From an uncultured Alphaproteobacteria bacterium (lineage in GTDB: Bacteria > Pseudomonadota > Alphaproteobacteria > Micropepsales > Micropepsaceae): DNA of 5,412 nucleotides. The notes below the pieces were generated by a model. That model did not search any database. It was not told the origin of the DNA and worked only from the letters and a program-made list of their open reading frames with translations. Location of the stretch: assembly GCA_903922545.1 (NCBI GenBank), contig CAIXUE010000218.1, positions 1 through 5,412 on the forward strand, in the 5' to 3' direction. Of the stretch, positions 1 to 5,412 are shown in pieces; position 1 is the first letter of the stretch; every line of letters starts with the position of its first letter. The position numbers were made by a program, and so were the translations under genes.

Positions 1-1136
<1,136 letters not shown>

Positions 1137-1189
1137 GGCTCTTTCCATGGGGAAGGCCGGGCGTCATGGCAAGAGGCTTTTCGGCAGGA

Positions 1190-1381
1190 TCAGCCGGGCT
1201 TTTTGGGAACGAATTGGCCGGGAGCGGGCTGAGCGGCGGTGATGCTGGTCTGGGGGGCCGGTTTTTCGGGGCTTTGCGGGGTTTCCGGGGGCGGGTTGGG
1301 CGCGGAGGGGGCGTGGGTTTTGCGCTTTTTGAGGTTGGCGCGCAGGGCGCTGGCCAGCCGGTCGGGAGGGGTTTTGACCAT
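1190..1381 (-). CDS. Small proline-rich hypothetical protein upstream of murA
   Basis: This 63-residue ORF starts MVKTPPDRLASALRANLKKR and has two parts. Residues 1-22 form a short basic, probably helical head (RLASALRANLKKRK). The rest is a proline/alanine/lysine-rich, probably disordered tail with repeated P-x-P and PKKPG-like elements. There is no signal peptide or membrane segment. It lies 53 bases upstream of murA on the same strand and could share its transcript. From memory, unverified, small ORFs with a basic ALRANLKRRK-like stretch occur next to murA in other alphaproteobacteria, which would argue that it is real. Against it, no Shine-Dalgarno sequence precedes the ATG, and the DNA is so GC-rich that other frames are open too. 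I do not recognise a function. A basic helix with a disordered tail could bind nucleic acid or the ribosome, but that is speculation. Confidence 0.55.
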   Translation of the reverse strand: MVKTPPDRLASALRANLKKRKTHAPSAPNPPPETPQSPEKPAPQTSITAAQPAPGQFVPKKPG

Positions 1382-1426
1382 GGGAGATTTGGGGCGGGGC
1401 GGCGCTTTCCTTCGCCGATTCCTTAA

Positions 1427-1432
1427 GTTATA
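1427..1432 (-). promoter_or_regulatory. Possible -10 box (TATAAC) for the small ORF / murA transcript
   Basis: TATAAC is read on the minus strand about 45 bases upstream of the small ORF start, in otherwise very GC-rich DNA. No recognisable -35 lies at 16-18 bases upstream, so this rests on the hexamer and its position only. Confidence 0.3.
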
Positions 1433-1460
1433 GCAGCGCGGCTTTGGCGGCGGGCGATTT

Positions 1461-1481
1461 GCCCGGTGTTAAGGACCGGGC
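1461..1481. repeat. Inverted repeat (7-bp stem, 7-base loop) upstream of tRNA-Thr
   Basis: GCCCGGT (1461-1467) pairs perfectly with ACCGGGC (1475-1481) around a 7-base loop. It lies between the divergent murA-side genes and the tRNA. No T-run follows on either strand, so it is not a standard intrinsic terminator. It could be an operator or an RNA hairpin; the role is unknown. Confidence 0.4.
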
Positions 1482-1506
1482 TGTAAGGTCCGGCAATACC
1501 ACAGAT

Positions 1507-1581
1507 GCCGCAGTAGCGTAGTGGTAGCGCAATCCCTTGGTAAGGGATAGGTCGTGAGTTCGATTCTCACCTGCGGCACCA
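1507..1581 (+). tRNA. tRNA-Thr (anticodon GGT), CCA encoded
   Basis: The full cloverleaf can be drawn. The acceptor stem GCCGCAG (1507-1513) pairs with CTGCGGC (1571-1577), followed by A and an encoded CCA (1579-1581). The D arm is GCGT/GCGC around AGTGGTA. The anticodon stem ATCCC/GGGAT encloses the loop TTGGTAA, which puts GGT at positions 34-36 and so reads threonine codon ACC (and ACU by wobble). The T arm GTGAG/CTCAC encloses TTCGATT. Total length is 75 bases with CCA, and there is no intron. No convincing promoter is visible upstream. A weak hairpin, TTTCCCA/TGGGAAA, follows directly (about 1583-1603) but lacks a T-run. The 3' end is a typical landing site for tyrosine integrases, and the DNA to its right differs in composition from the murA side. 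Confidence 0.97.
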
Positions 1582-1680
1582 GCTTTCCCAATGATACTGG
1601 GAAAAATCCGTTCGCGTTCGTTCTCAAAATTAGAACAAAGCGGAATTTATCGGAAGCAAAAGGAAGCTTTGCACGCCTCG

Positions 1681-1700
1681 ATCCGTGCAAAATCCGTGCA
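1681..1700. repeat. Spaced direct repeat ATCCGTGCA (two copies, 11-base period)
   Basis: ATCCGTGCA occurs at 1681-1689 and again at 1692-1700, each start 11 bases apart and so on the same face of the helix. A partial copy (ATCCGT) occurs at about 1606. They sit in the non-coding stretch between the tRNA 3' end and the end of the minus-strand operon. Two helically phased short repeats beside a tRNA resemble arm-type sites of a tyrosine recombinase, but no integrase is in the window and the role is inferred. Confidence 0.5.
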
Positions 1701-1732
1701 CTGCGAGTCGCATAAGTTGGAATCAAAATCAG

Positions 1733-1755
1733 GGGTGGGTCAGCTCAACCCACCC
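1733..1755 (-). terminator. Intrinsic terminator of the minus-strand SOS operon
   Basis: GGGTGGGT (1733-1740) pairs perfectly over 8 bp with ACCCACCC (1748-1755), with a 7-base loop. On the minus strand the stem is followed within a few bases by a T-rich stretch (GATTTTGATT). The stop codon of the last gene (1742-1740) lies in the loop/stem boundary, so the hairpin includes the gene's final codons (GGLS). This end-of-operon position supports the call. Confidence 0.65.
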
Positions 1756-2546
1756 ATCTTGGGGTGCCACGTGTCAGGGTGCTCTCGACATTTGATTTGA
1801 CGTGCATGTCGCGGCTGCATGGCTATCTCGAACTCAGTTGCTTTTACAAAAGCAATGTCCTTCTTATTGACTCTGGCTGTCATCACCAGTCGCCCCTTAG
1901 ATCCGGAACGATAGGCAAACCATTCGGCAACATCGCGTTTTATAGTCCAACACACGCCCGCAGCAGCCATCTCCGACGATATTCCTGCACAACCGCGATA
2001 TACTGTGAACATTTCCGGCAAGCTTTCATAAAATTCTCGGTCCTCGCCCGTGAGAATTCGACGAGGATTCCTATCAGTCGCGTCTTGGAGAAATTCAATC
2101 AGATCACTAGCCAAGCCTTGGTAATCCTGAGTGTCAGATTCCGCAGGGTCCGGGAGAAACTCAAACCTTCCTCGTCCTCCGTGCCAATTCCAACGAATTG
2201 TGGCGGCGATCAAAATTGGATCGACCTCCCACCGAAGGGAGTTGTAAACCAGAGAGGCAAGCCAGCCTCCCGTATGCGAACTACCAGGAGAAAGTTTCGA
2301 TGCCAGTTCTTCTAATTCCTCCGCACTCAAGTGGGAATTGTCACAAAATAAGCGAGGGATAAATGATCGCGCCTCTTGTGCCATAACGGCATTATTCTGA
2401 TGCCCACTCTTTAATAACTTTGAAAACTCCTTTGGCGTTTGAACTGTTCGAGCCGGTGAGCATAGATCGTCCCATTGCTTGTTGCGCCACTTCAGCCACT
2501 CATCGAGCTCCTCATAAAGTTGTGCCTCTTCGTCTGATTTGCTCAC
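1740..2546 (-). CDS. Putative ADP-ribosyltransferase-fold protein, last gene of the SOS operon
   Basis: This 268-residue soluble protein has no signal peptide or membrane segment. Residues 1-165 are acidic and mostly helical-looking (LYEELDEWLKW near the start), with no family I recognise. The C-terminal third carries a pattern like R-S-E type ADP-ribosyltransferases in order: VYRG (Arg184), CWT (199-201, where the family usually has an S-T-S or SWT strand) followed by RDVAEWFA, a hydrophobic strand RLVMTARV, then ExE in ATEFE (Glu238, Glu240). Such enzymes transfer ADP-ribose from NAD+ to proteins or nucleic acid, but the substrate here is unknown. The start is a GTG at 2546-2544, chosen because the very strong site AGGTGATC lies just upstream and includes the stop codon of the preceding HTH gene, four bases away. 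Its DNA is clearly lower in GC than the polymerase gene (26/60 in blocks 1981-2040 and 2341-2400). It may be a toxin or damage-response effector; function is inferred from motifs only. Confidence 0.85.
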   Translation of the reverse strand: MSKSDEEAQLYEELDEWLKWRNKQWDDLCSPARTVQTPKEFSKLLKSGHQNNAVMAQEARSFIPRLFCDNSHLSAEELEELASKLSPGSSHTGGWLASLVYNSLRWEVDPILIAATIRWNWHGGRGRFEFLPDPAESDTQDYQGLASDLIEFLQDATDRNPRRILTGEDREFYESLPEMFTVYRGCAGISSEMAAAGVCWTIKRDVAEWFAYRSGSKGRLVMTARVNKKDIAFVKATEFEIAMQPRHARQIKCREHPDTWHPKMGGLS

Positions 2547-2548
2547 CT

Positions 2549-2556
2549 GATCACCT
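2549..2556 (-). promoter_or_regulatory. Ribosome binding site AGGTGATC that contains the upstream stop codon
   Basis: On the minus strand AGGTGATC matches eight consecutive bases of the anti-Shine-Dalgarno complement. It contains the TGA stop of the HTH gene (2553-2551) and precedes the GTG start at 2546 with the AGG core 7 bases away. This fixes the GTG start and predicts translational coupling of the two genes. Confidence 0.75.
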
Positions 2557-2922
2557 GTAAGCCGACGTATGTGGGTACGTTCTTGCTGCCAGGAATTTAC
2601 CCAATGTTGATTGCAGGTAGAAGATGCGTCGTCCCAATTTTACAAAATCAGGACCGCCGCCATATACTCTCCATTTATTGAGAGTTGAAGGAGAGAGTTG
2701 CAGGAACTCCGCGGCCTTTTGTGAAGATAAGAGGTGACCTGCGCCGTCATCGTATTTCGGTGGCGCTGATTCAGTTTTGTGATTTAGCGATAGGATTGCT
2801 GATGCCCCTTCAGTGAAAAGCTGCATGGCTTCCGCCCATAATTTCGCTTCTGCCGTAAGAATGCGTGATCGTTGATCGGCGAGCGCGCCCAGTTGCTCAA
2901 GTAAAGTCCATAATTCCAACAT
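2551..2922 (-). CDS. Helix-turn-helix (HTH_17 / excisionase-like) DNA-binding protein
   Basis: This 123-residue protein has a C-terminal winged-helix module of the MerR/excisionase-like HTH_17 type at about residues 63-114. It shows LLSSQKAAEFLQLSPSTLNKWR (first helix, turn, recognition helix), then GGGPDFVKLGRRIFY (wing) and a final helix ending KFLAART. Such domains act in excisionases, AlpA-type activators and small regulators. Residues 1-47 form a probable long amphipathic helix (ELWTLLEQLGALADQRSRIL onwards) that could dimerise or bind a partner, joined by a charged linker (50-62). The ATG at 2922 has a good AGGAG site 6 bases upstream. It lies 23 bases after the zinc-ribbon gene and 4 bases before the ART-like gene. 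It could be an antitoxin/autorepressor for that gene, an excisionase relic, or a transcription factor. The sequence supports DNA binding only. Confidence 0.88.
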   Translation of the reverse strand: MLELWTLLEQLGALADQRSRILTAEAKLWAEAMQLFTEGASAILSLNHKTESAPPKYDDGAGHLLSSQKAAEFLQLSPSTLNKWRVYGGGPDFVKLGRRIFYLQSTLGKFLAARTYPHTSAYR

Positions 2923-2945
2923 TGTAAGCTCCTGTTTATTTCACC

Positions 2946-3200
2946 TCATGGCATCCCGCCGACGAACCCGCTGGTATCCTCTTTCTTTATCAGCGTCAGT
3001 CGCACCCCAACATGGCGACAACCGGGCCTTGGGCAAGCAAGGTTCTTTGCCACCTCATCGAGCTTTACGTCCCGGTGAATGACCTTCAGCAAAAGCTGGA
3101 TAGGACTTTGCAGCCACATATAAGTGCATCGCATACAGGTGGCCTCAATCACCGTGCTGTCGTCCAAATCCCGCAGCGCCATGTCCTCCAGCCAAGTCAC
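2946..3200 (-). CDS. Small zinc-ribbon protein translationally coupled to the Y-family polymerase
   Basis: This 84-residue protein carries two cysteine pairs, CMRC (Cys22, Cys25) and CPRPGC (Cys56, Cys61), about 30 residues apart: a four-cysteine zinc-ribbon layout. It ends in the polar tail KKEDTSGFVGGMP. The open frame extends upstream to an ATG at 3275, inside the polymerase gene. I choose the GTG at 3200-3198 because GGAGG (3212-3208) lies exactly 7 bases before it and because GTGA overlaps the polymerase stop, a classic coupling signal. The ATG at 3182 is less well placed (GGAGG only 2 bases away). From memory, unverified, related short zinc-ribbon proteins ending in an EGFVGG-like tail occur beside Y-family polymerase genes in other alphaproteobacteria. 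A role as DNA-binding or polymerase accessory subunit is inference; no function is established. Confidence 0.85.
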   Translation of the reverse strand: MTWLEDMALRDLDDSTVIEATCMRCTYMWLQSPIQLLLKVIHRDVKLDEVAKNLACPRPGCRHVGVRLTLIKKEDTSGFVGGMP

Positions 3201-4450
3201 CAGAAGTCCTCCGCTGAAGGGATGCGGTTGTAGGCAATCTTCCCACCCGCGTAACCGCCTGGGGGTGGTGTCCAAGGGCCTATAGTGACCACGCGCTTCC
3301 CGAACTTATGGTTGAGCCGGTCAATCGTGTTGGTCAGGACTTCGCACCGCTGGCGGTCCTTGTCATCGTCCAGAAACATATCAAGCTGGCGTTGGTTCGA
3401 CGCGGTTAGGTCCGATAGAAACACCCCGACGCGGATAATCTTGGCGTTGCGCGCTATCTCGCTACGCGCTTCGTCCCAAAGCGCATCCAGCCCCCGGAGA
3501 CAGGCTTGGTCGTCCTGCACCCCATGAAGCGAGCGCCCACCAGACCATCCCCCATCTCGAATACTGAGCCACAGCCCTAAATGCCCTGCGTTAAAGCCGT
3601 CGCGGCGCATCCGCCTGGCAGCCTTCGTTAGCAGCAGCCGGGAACAACCTCTGGCTTGATCTATCCCGCGCCAATTCGGAGGAAGCACACGGCCATGCCC
3701 AAACATACCGCGCGACGTAGGCATGGCATGGAGATCGTAGCCGTGGATCGCGTACCACATGCGCTCGCCATTCACGTTTCCCCATAGCGCCCGCAACTGC
3801 TTAGGCTGGGAAGCCCATAAATCGGCCATAGAGGCGATACCGGCGGCTCCCAAGCGCCTTTCCATACTGGGACCAATACCCGGCACATCGGACATGGGGC
3901 GCTTCAGAAGGGGCCCTGGCATCGCTTCCGGTGACCAAATGGTGACGCCGTTTGGCTTGTCCACCTTGCAGGCGATTTTCGCCAAGAGCCTGTTAGCCGC
4001 GAAGCCAATGGAGCAGGTAATGTAGACGCCAATGTTCTTGGCGATGCGCTGCTTGATCCTATCGGCCAGTGCATGAGGGGCATTAATAGTCGCTGGATCG
4101 AGCGAACAGGTCAGTTCGTCAATGGATTTGACCGTCTCAATGGGAATTTCACAGCTAATCTCGTTGAGCAAAGCGGTGTGTGCGCGTCGGTAAAGGTCCG
4201 GGCGCTGCATGACCAGCACCAGGTTGGGGCAAATTGCCCGTGCCTCCGGTACTCCCATGATGTTTGTGCAGCCAGCCGCCTTTGCCTCCTTGGAACAAGC
4301 AATGATGATCGTGGATTGCGCAGCAGAAGTTTCAAACGGGATGACGCCTACAGGCTTTCCCCTCAGCCGGGGCATGACTTGCTGCATCACGGACGCAAAA
4401 AAGCCGTCGAAATCCAGATAGAGTTTTTCAACTGTTTCTGGCTTCCGCAT
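3197..4450 (-). CDS. Y-family translesion DNA polymerase (UmuC/DinB/ImpB-MucB-SamB superfamily)
   Basis: This 417-residue enzyme copies damaged DNA at stalled forks. The N-terminal palm has LYLDFDGFF with metal-binding Asp13 and steric-gate Phe18. The second catalytic motif is SIDE (109-112: Asp111, Glu112). TCSIGFAANRLLAKIA (145-160) and KPNG are the usual Y-family palm/fingers signatures. A helix-hairpin-helix thumb follows at about 187-205 (DVPGIGPSMERRLG). The little-finger region carries RQLDMF (354-359), a near-consensus beta-clamp binding peptide. All catalytic residues are present, so it should be active. The start is ATG 4450, with AAGGA 9 bases upstream. An in-frame ATG at 4504 would add 18 unrelated residues and put the start upstream of the LexA operator, inside the -35. 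No umuD-like gene is adjacent. It heads a four-gene operon under a predicted SOS operator and diverges from the SRAP gene. Its DNA is GC-rich (39/60 in 3601-3660). Confidence 0.95.
   Translation of the reverse strand: MRKPETVEKLYLDFDGFFASVMQQVMPRLRGKPVGVIPFETSAAQSTIIIACSKEAKAAGCTNIMGVPEARAICPNLVLVMQRPDLYRRAHTALLNEISCEIPIETVKSIDELTCSLDPATINAPHALADRIKQRIAKNIGVYITCSIGFAANRLLAKIACKVDKPNGVTIWSPEAMPGPLLKRPMSDVPGIGPSMERRLGAAGIASMADLWASQPKQLRALWGNVNGERMWYAIHGYDLHAMPTSRGMFGHGRVLPPNWRGIDQARGCSRLLLTKAARRMRRDGFNAGHLGLWLSIRDGGWSGGRSLHGVQDDQACLRGLDALWDEARSEIARNAKIIRVGVFLSDLTASNQRQLDMFLDDDKDRQRCEVLTNTIDRLNHKFGKRVVTIGPWTPPPGGYAGGKIAYNRIPSAEDFW
3208..3212 (-). promoter_or_regulatory. Ribosome binding site GGAGG for the zinc-ribbon gene
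   Basis: GGAGG on the minus strand lies inside the last codons of the polymerase gene and 7 bases before the GTG at 3200. It decides between GTG 3200 and the alternative ATGs at 3182 and 3275. Confidence 0.75.
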
Positions 4451-4474
4451 GGTGCCCAATCCTTCGGGCGGCGG

Positions 4475-4504
4475 ACTAGAACAAAAGAAGAACACAAGAG
4501 TCAA
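4475..4504 (-). promoter_or_regulatory. Predicted promoter of the polymerase operon, overlapping the LexA box
   Basis: On the minus strand TTGACT (4504-4499, five of six matches to TTGACA) is followed after 18 bases by TCTAGT (4480-4475, four of six matches to TATAAT). Transcription would begin about 4468, roughly 18 bases before the ATG at 4450. The LexA box fills the spacer and touches the -10, so bound repressor would block RNA polymerase. Confidence 0.55.
4479..4493. promoter_or_regulatory. LexA (SOS) operator, GTTC-N7-GTTC
   Basis: The plus strand reads GAAC AAAAGAA GAAC, which is GTTC TTCTTTT GTTC on the minus strand: the direct-repeat LexA operator known from alphaproteobacteria, with an AT-rich spacer. 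It sits between the divergent polymerase (start 4450) and SRAP (start 4555) genes, 28 and 61 bases from them, and inside the predicted polymerase promoter. Both neighbours belong to families linked with the SOS response, which makes chance unlikely. Confidence 0.85.
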
Positions 4505-4554
4505 GCGGCGGCGGACAAATATCGTTCGACCCCGATTTCCGGTAGGTTTTACCC

Positions 4555-5193
4555 ATGTGCAACCTCTACAGCGTCACCAGCAGCCAAGTAGCGATCCGCG
4601 AGCTGAGCCGCGCAATACGCGACCTGACTGGCAACCTGGCCCCCCTCCCCGCGGTCTTCCCTGACCAGATGGCTCCCGTAGTGCGCACCGCATCTGACGG
4701 AGCGCGCGAGATGGTGATGATGCGATGGGGATTTCAGCCGCCCACGAACCCAGGGGTGGCGCTCGTCACCAACGTTCGCAATACTGCCAGCCATTGGTGG
4801 AAGCCCTGGCTTCAGGCTGGACACCGCTGCCTGGTCCCCGTCACTAGCTTTTGCGAATATGATCATCGGTTGAAGCCGCCGGTGCCGACCTGGTTTGCAC
4901 AGGATGCCGCAAGGTCGCTCTTCTTCTTCGCAGGCATCTGGCGGCCCTGGACAGGGGCGCGCGGGACCAGGGCCGCGCCTGCCGTTGGTCAGCATTTGCT
5001 CTTTAGTTTCCTGACTACCGAGCCCAATTCGGTGGTCGCGCCGGTCCATCCCAAGGCCATGCCAGTCCTGCTGCTGACTGAGGTGGAACGGGAATCTTGG
5101 CTCATAGGCCCGCTAGAAGCCGCCTTGGCGCTCCAGCAGCCCGCGTCAAATGGTGCTCTGAAGGTTGTGGCTACAGGCCAGAAATTTGACTGA
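4555..5193 (+). CDS. SRAP-domain protein (YedK/HMCES family), abasic-site DNA-protein crosslinker
   Basis: SRAP proteins bind abasic sites in single-stranded DNA and trap them as a stable thiazolidine crosslink through the N-terminal cysteine left after Met removal, shielding forks from strand breaks. The 212-residue length fits the family. It begins MCNLYS (catalytic Cys2). It also has MRWGF (56-60), TNVRNT (72-77; Asn73 matches the YedK Asn75 position), RCLVPVTSFCEY (91-102; Glu101 matches Glu105) and VHPKAMPVLL (164-173; His165 matches His160). All four key residues are present. One deviation is Asn76, where family members usually have Glu in an ARAET-like motif. The start is fixed by Cys2. 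Only a weak GGTAGG lies upstream. It diverges from the Y-family polymerase across a shared LexA box, so damage should induce both. A weak hairpin follows at 5229-5255. Confidence 0.95.
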   Translation: MCNLYSVTSSQVAIRELSRAIRDLTGNLAPLPAVFPDQMAPVVRTASDGAREMVMMRWGFQPPTNPGVALVTNVRNTASHWWKPWLQAGHRCLVPVTSFCEYDHRLKPPVPTWFAQDAARSLFFFAGIWRPWTGARGTRAAPAVGQHLLFSFLTTEPNSVVAPVHPKAMPVLLLTEVERESWLIGPLEAALALQQPASNGALKVVATGQKFD

Positions 5194-5210
5194 ACCGGCC
5201 CCTACGTCCC

Positions 5211-5225
5211 GAACGTCGAATGTTC
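5211..5225. repeat. Inverted half-site repeat GAAC-N7-GTTC
   Basis: GAAC (5211-5214) and GTTC (5222-5225) are separated by 7 bases in inverted orientation, 18 bases past the SRAP stop. This is not the direct-repeat LexA form, and no regulator is known to me for it. Confidence 0.3.
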
Positions 5226-5228
5226 TCT

Positions 5229-5255
5229 GAAAATCGGGCTTGAAGCTGGGTTTTC
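5229..5255 (+). terminator. Possible weak terminator hairpin after the SRAP gene
   Basis: GAAAATC (5229-5235) pairs with GGTTTTC (5249-5255) with one G-U pair. After one mismatch the stem continues to a TGA loop (5241-5243). It lies 36 bases past the SRAP stop. The T-rich element is in the stem rather than after it, so efficiency is doubtful. Confidence 0.35.
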
Positions 5256-5282
5256 TCGCCTCGACTGAGCGAAACCAATGCA

Positions 5283-5297
5283 GAACGGACGCCGAAC
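5283..5297. promoter_or_regulatory. Candidate second LexA-type box (GAAC-N7-GAAC)
   Basis: GAAC GGACGCC GAAC has the right half-sites, orientation and spacing, with a further GAAC at 5304-5307. The spacer is GC-rich, unlike the box at 4479, and no gene start follows within the window. By chance, about 0.16 such matches are expected in a window of this size on both strands. Confidence 0.3.
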
Positions 5298-5412
5298 TCG
5301 TGAGAACGTAGTCGCACTGAAATCGCACAATTTTGCAGATAGCCTATTGAATCAATTGGCGCTCCCAAGGGTTGTTCCCCAATAGCGGCTGGCCTGCCGG
5401 ATATTTTGTACC

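Larger units (their letters stand above)
5194..5412. other. Right-hand intergenic stretch with no recognisable gene
   Basis: These 219 bases follow the SRAP stop. Short minus-strand frames here, including some that overlap the end of the SRAP gene, have no recognisable motifs or good ribosome sites and I reject them. The stretch holds a hairpin (5229-5255), an inverted GAAC/GTTC repeat (5211-5225) and a possible second LexA-type direct repeat (5283-5297), so it may be the control region of a gene beyond the edge. Confidence 0.6.

Noticed and set aside
1583..1604. TTTCCCA/TGGGAAA hairpin after the tRNA as a terminator
   Set aside because: The stem is AT-weak and is followed by A residues, not a T-run, on the plus strand. 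It may only help 3' processing.
1620..1636. GTTCT...AGAAC near the tRNA as a LexA box
   Set aside because: The half-sites are inverted, not direct repeats, and no neighbouring GTTC copies have 7-base spacing (1610 and 1620 are 6 apart).
1469..1726. Minus-strand 85-residue frame containing VPQVRIELTT
   Set aside because: It is the antisense of the tRNA-Thr gene plus flanking non-coding DNA. VRIELTT-like frames over tRNA genes are a familiar false annotation.
1764..2315. 183-residue plus-strand frame
   Set aside because: It lies wholly opposite the ART-like gene, lacks any motif or ribosome site, and its composition is that of a shadow frame. The minus-strand frame has operon context and motifs.
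4549..5049. 166-residue minus-strand frame
   Set aside because: It is the shadow of the SRAP gene, whose four catalytic-site residues are all present in the plus-strand frame.
5146..5368. Two short minus-strand frames (60 and 65 residues) at the right end
   Set aside because: They overlap the SRAP 3' end and each other in different frames, with no motif and no good ribosome site.

Overview
The window most likely comes from an alphaproteobacterium. The clues are a MurA of the MDRIRI type, GC-rich chromosomal coding DNA on the left, a tRNA-Thr with an encoded CCA end, and above all a GTTC-N7-GTTC element, the LexA (SOS) operator form of that class, exactly where an SOS gene pair needs one. I cannot place it to an order.

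Left part (1-1506): core chromosome. On the minus strand lies the 5' nine tenths of murA (peptidoglycan synthesis), cut by the window edge. Upstream of it, on the same strand, is a small proline-rich ORF of unknown function. Next comes a plus-strand tRNA-Thr(GGT) at 1507-1581. Just past the tRNA base composition falls, and a short non-coding stretch holds a spaced direct repeat and then a terminator hairpin. This resembles the edge of a tRNA-anchored accessory region, but no integrase and no second att copy lie in the window.

Middle and right part (1733-5255): a divergent SOS module around one LexA box (4479-4493). Leftward runs a tight four-gene operon: (1) a Y-family translesion DNA polymerase with intact catalytic residues, steric gate and a beta-clamp peptide; (2) an 84-residue zinc-ribbon protein whose GTG start overlaps the polymerase stop; (3) a helix-turn-helix protein; (4) a 268-residue protein whose C-terminal third carries R / (C)WT / ExE signatures like an ADP-ribosyltransferase fold. 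The third gene's stop codon lies inside the ribosome binding site of the fourth. Rightward runs an SRAP (YedK/HMCES) gene, whose product caps abasic sites in single-stranded DNA. The module therefore pairs lesion bypass with abasic-site protection under one damage-responsive switch.

The most interesting point is the HTH + ART-like pair on the tail of the polymerase operon. It has toxin-antitoxin-like geometry and a lower GC content than the polymerase, as if it were a cargo placed under SOS control. The last 219 bases (5194-5412) hold no convincing gene but do hold a cluster of GAAC/GTTC half-sites, including a possible second LexA box.
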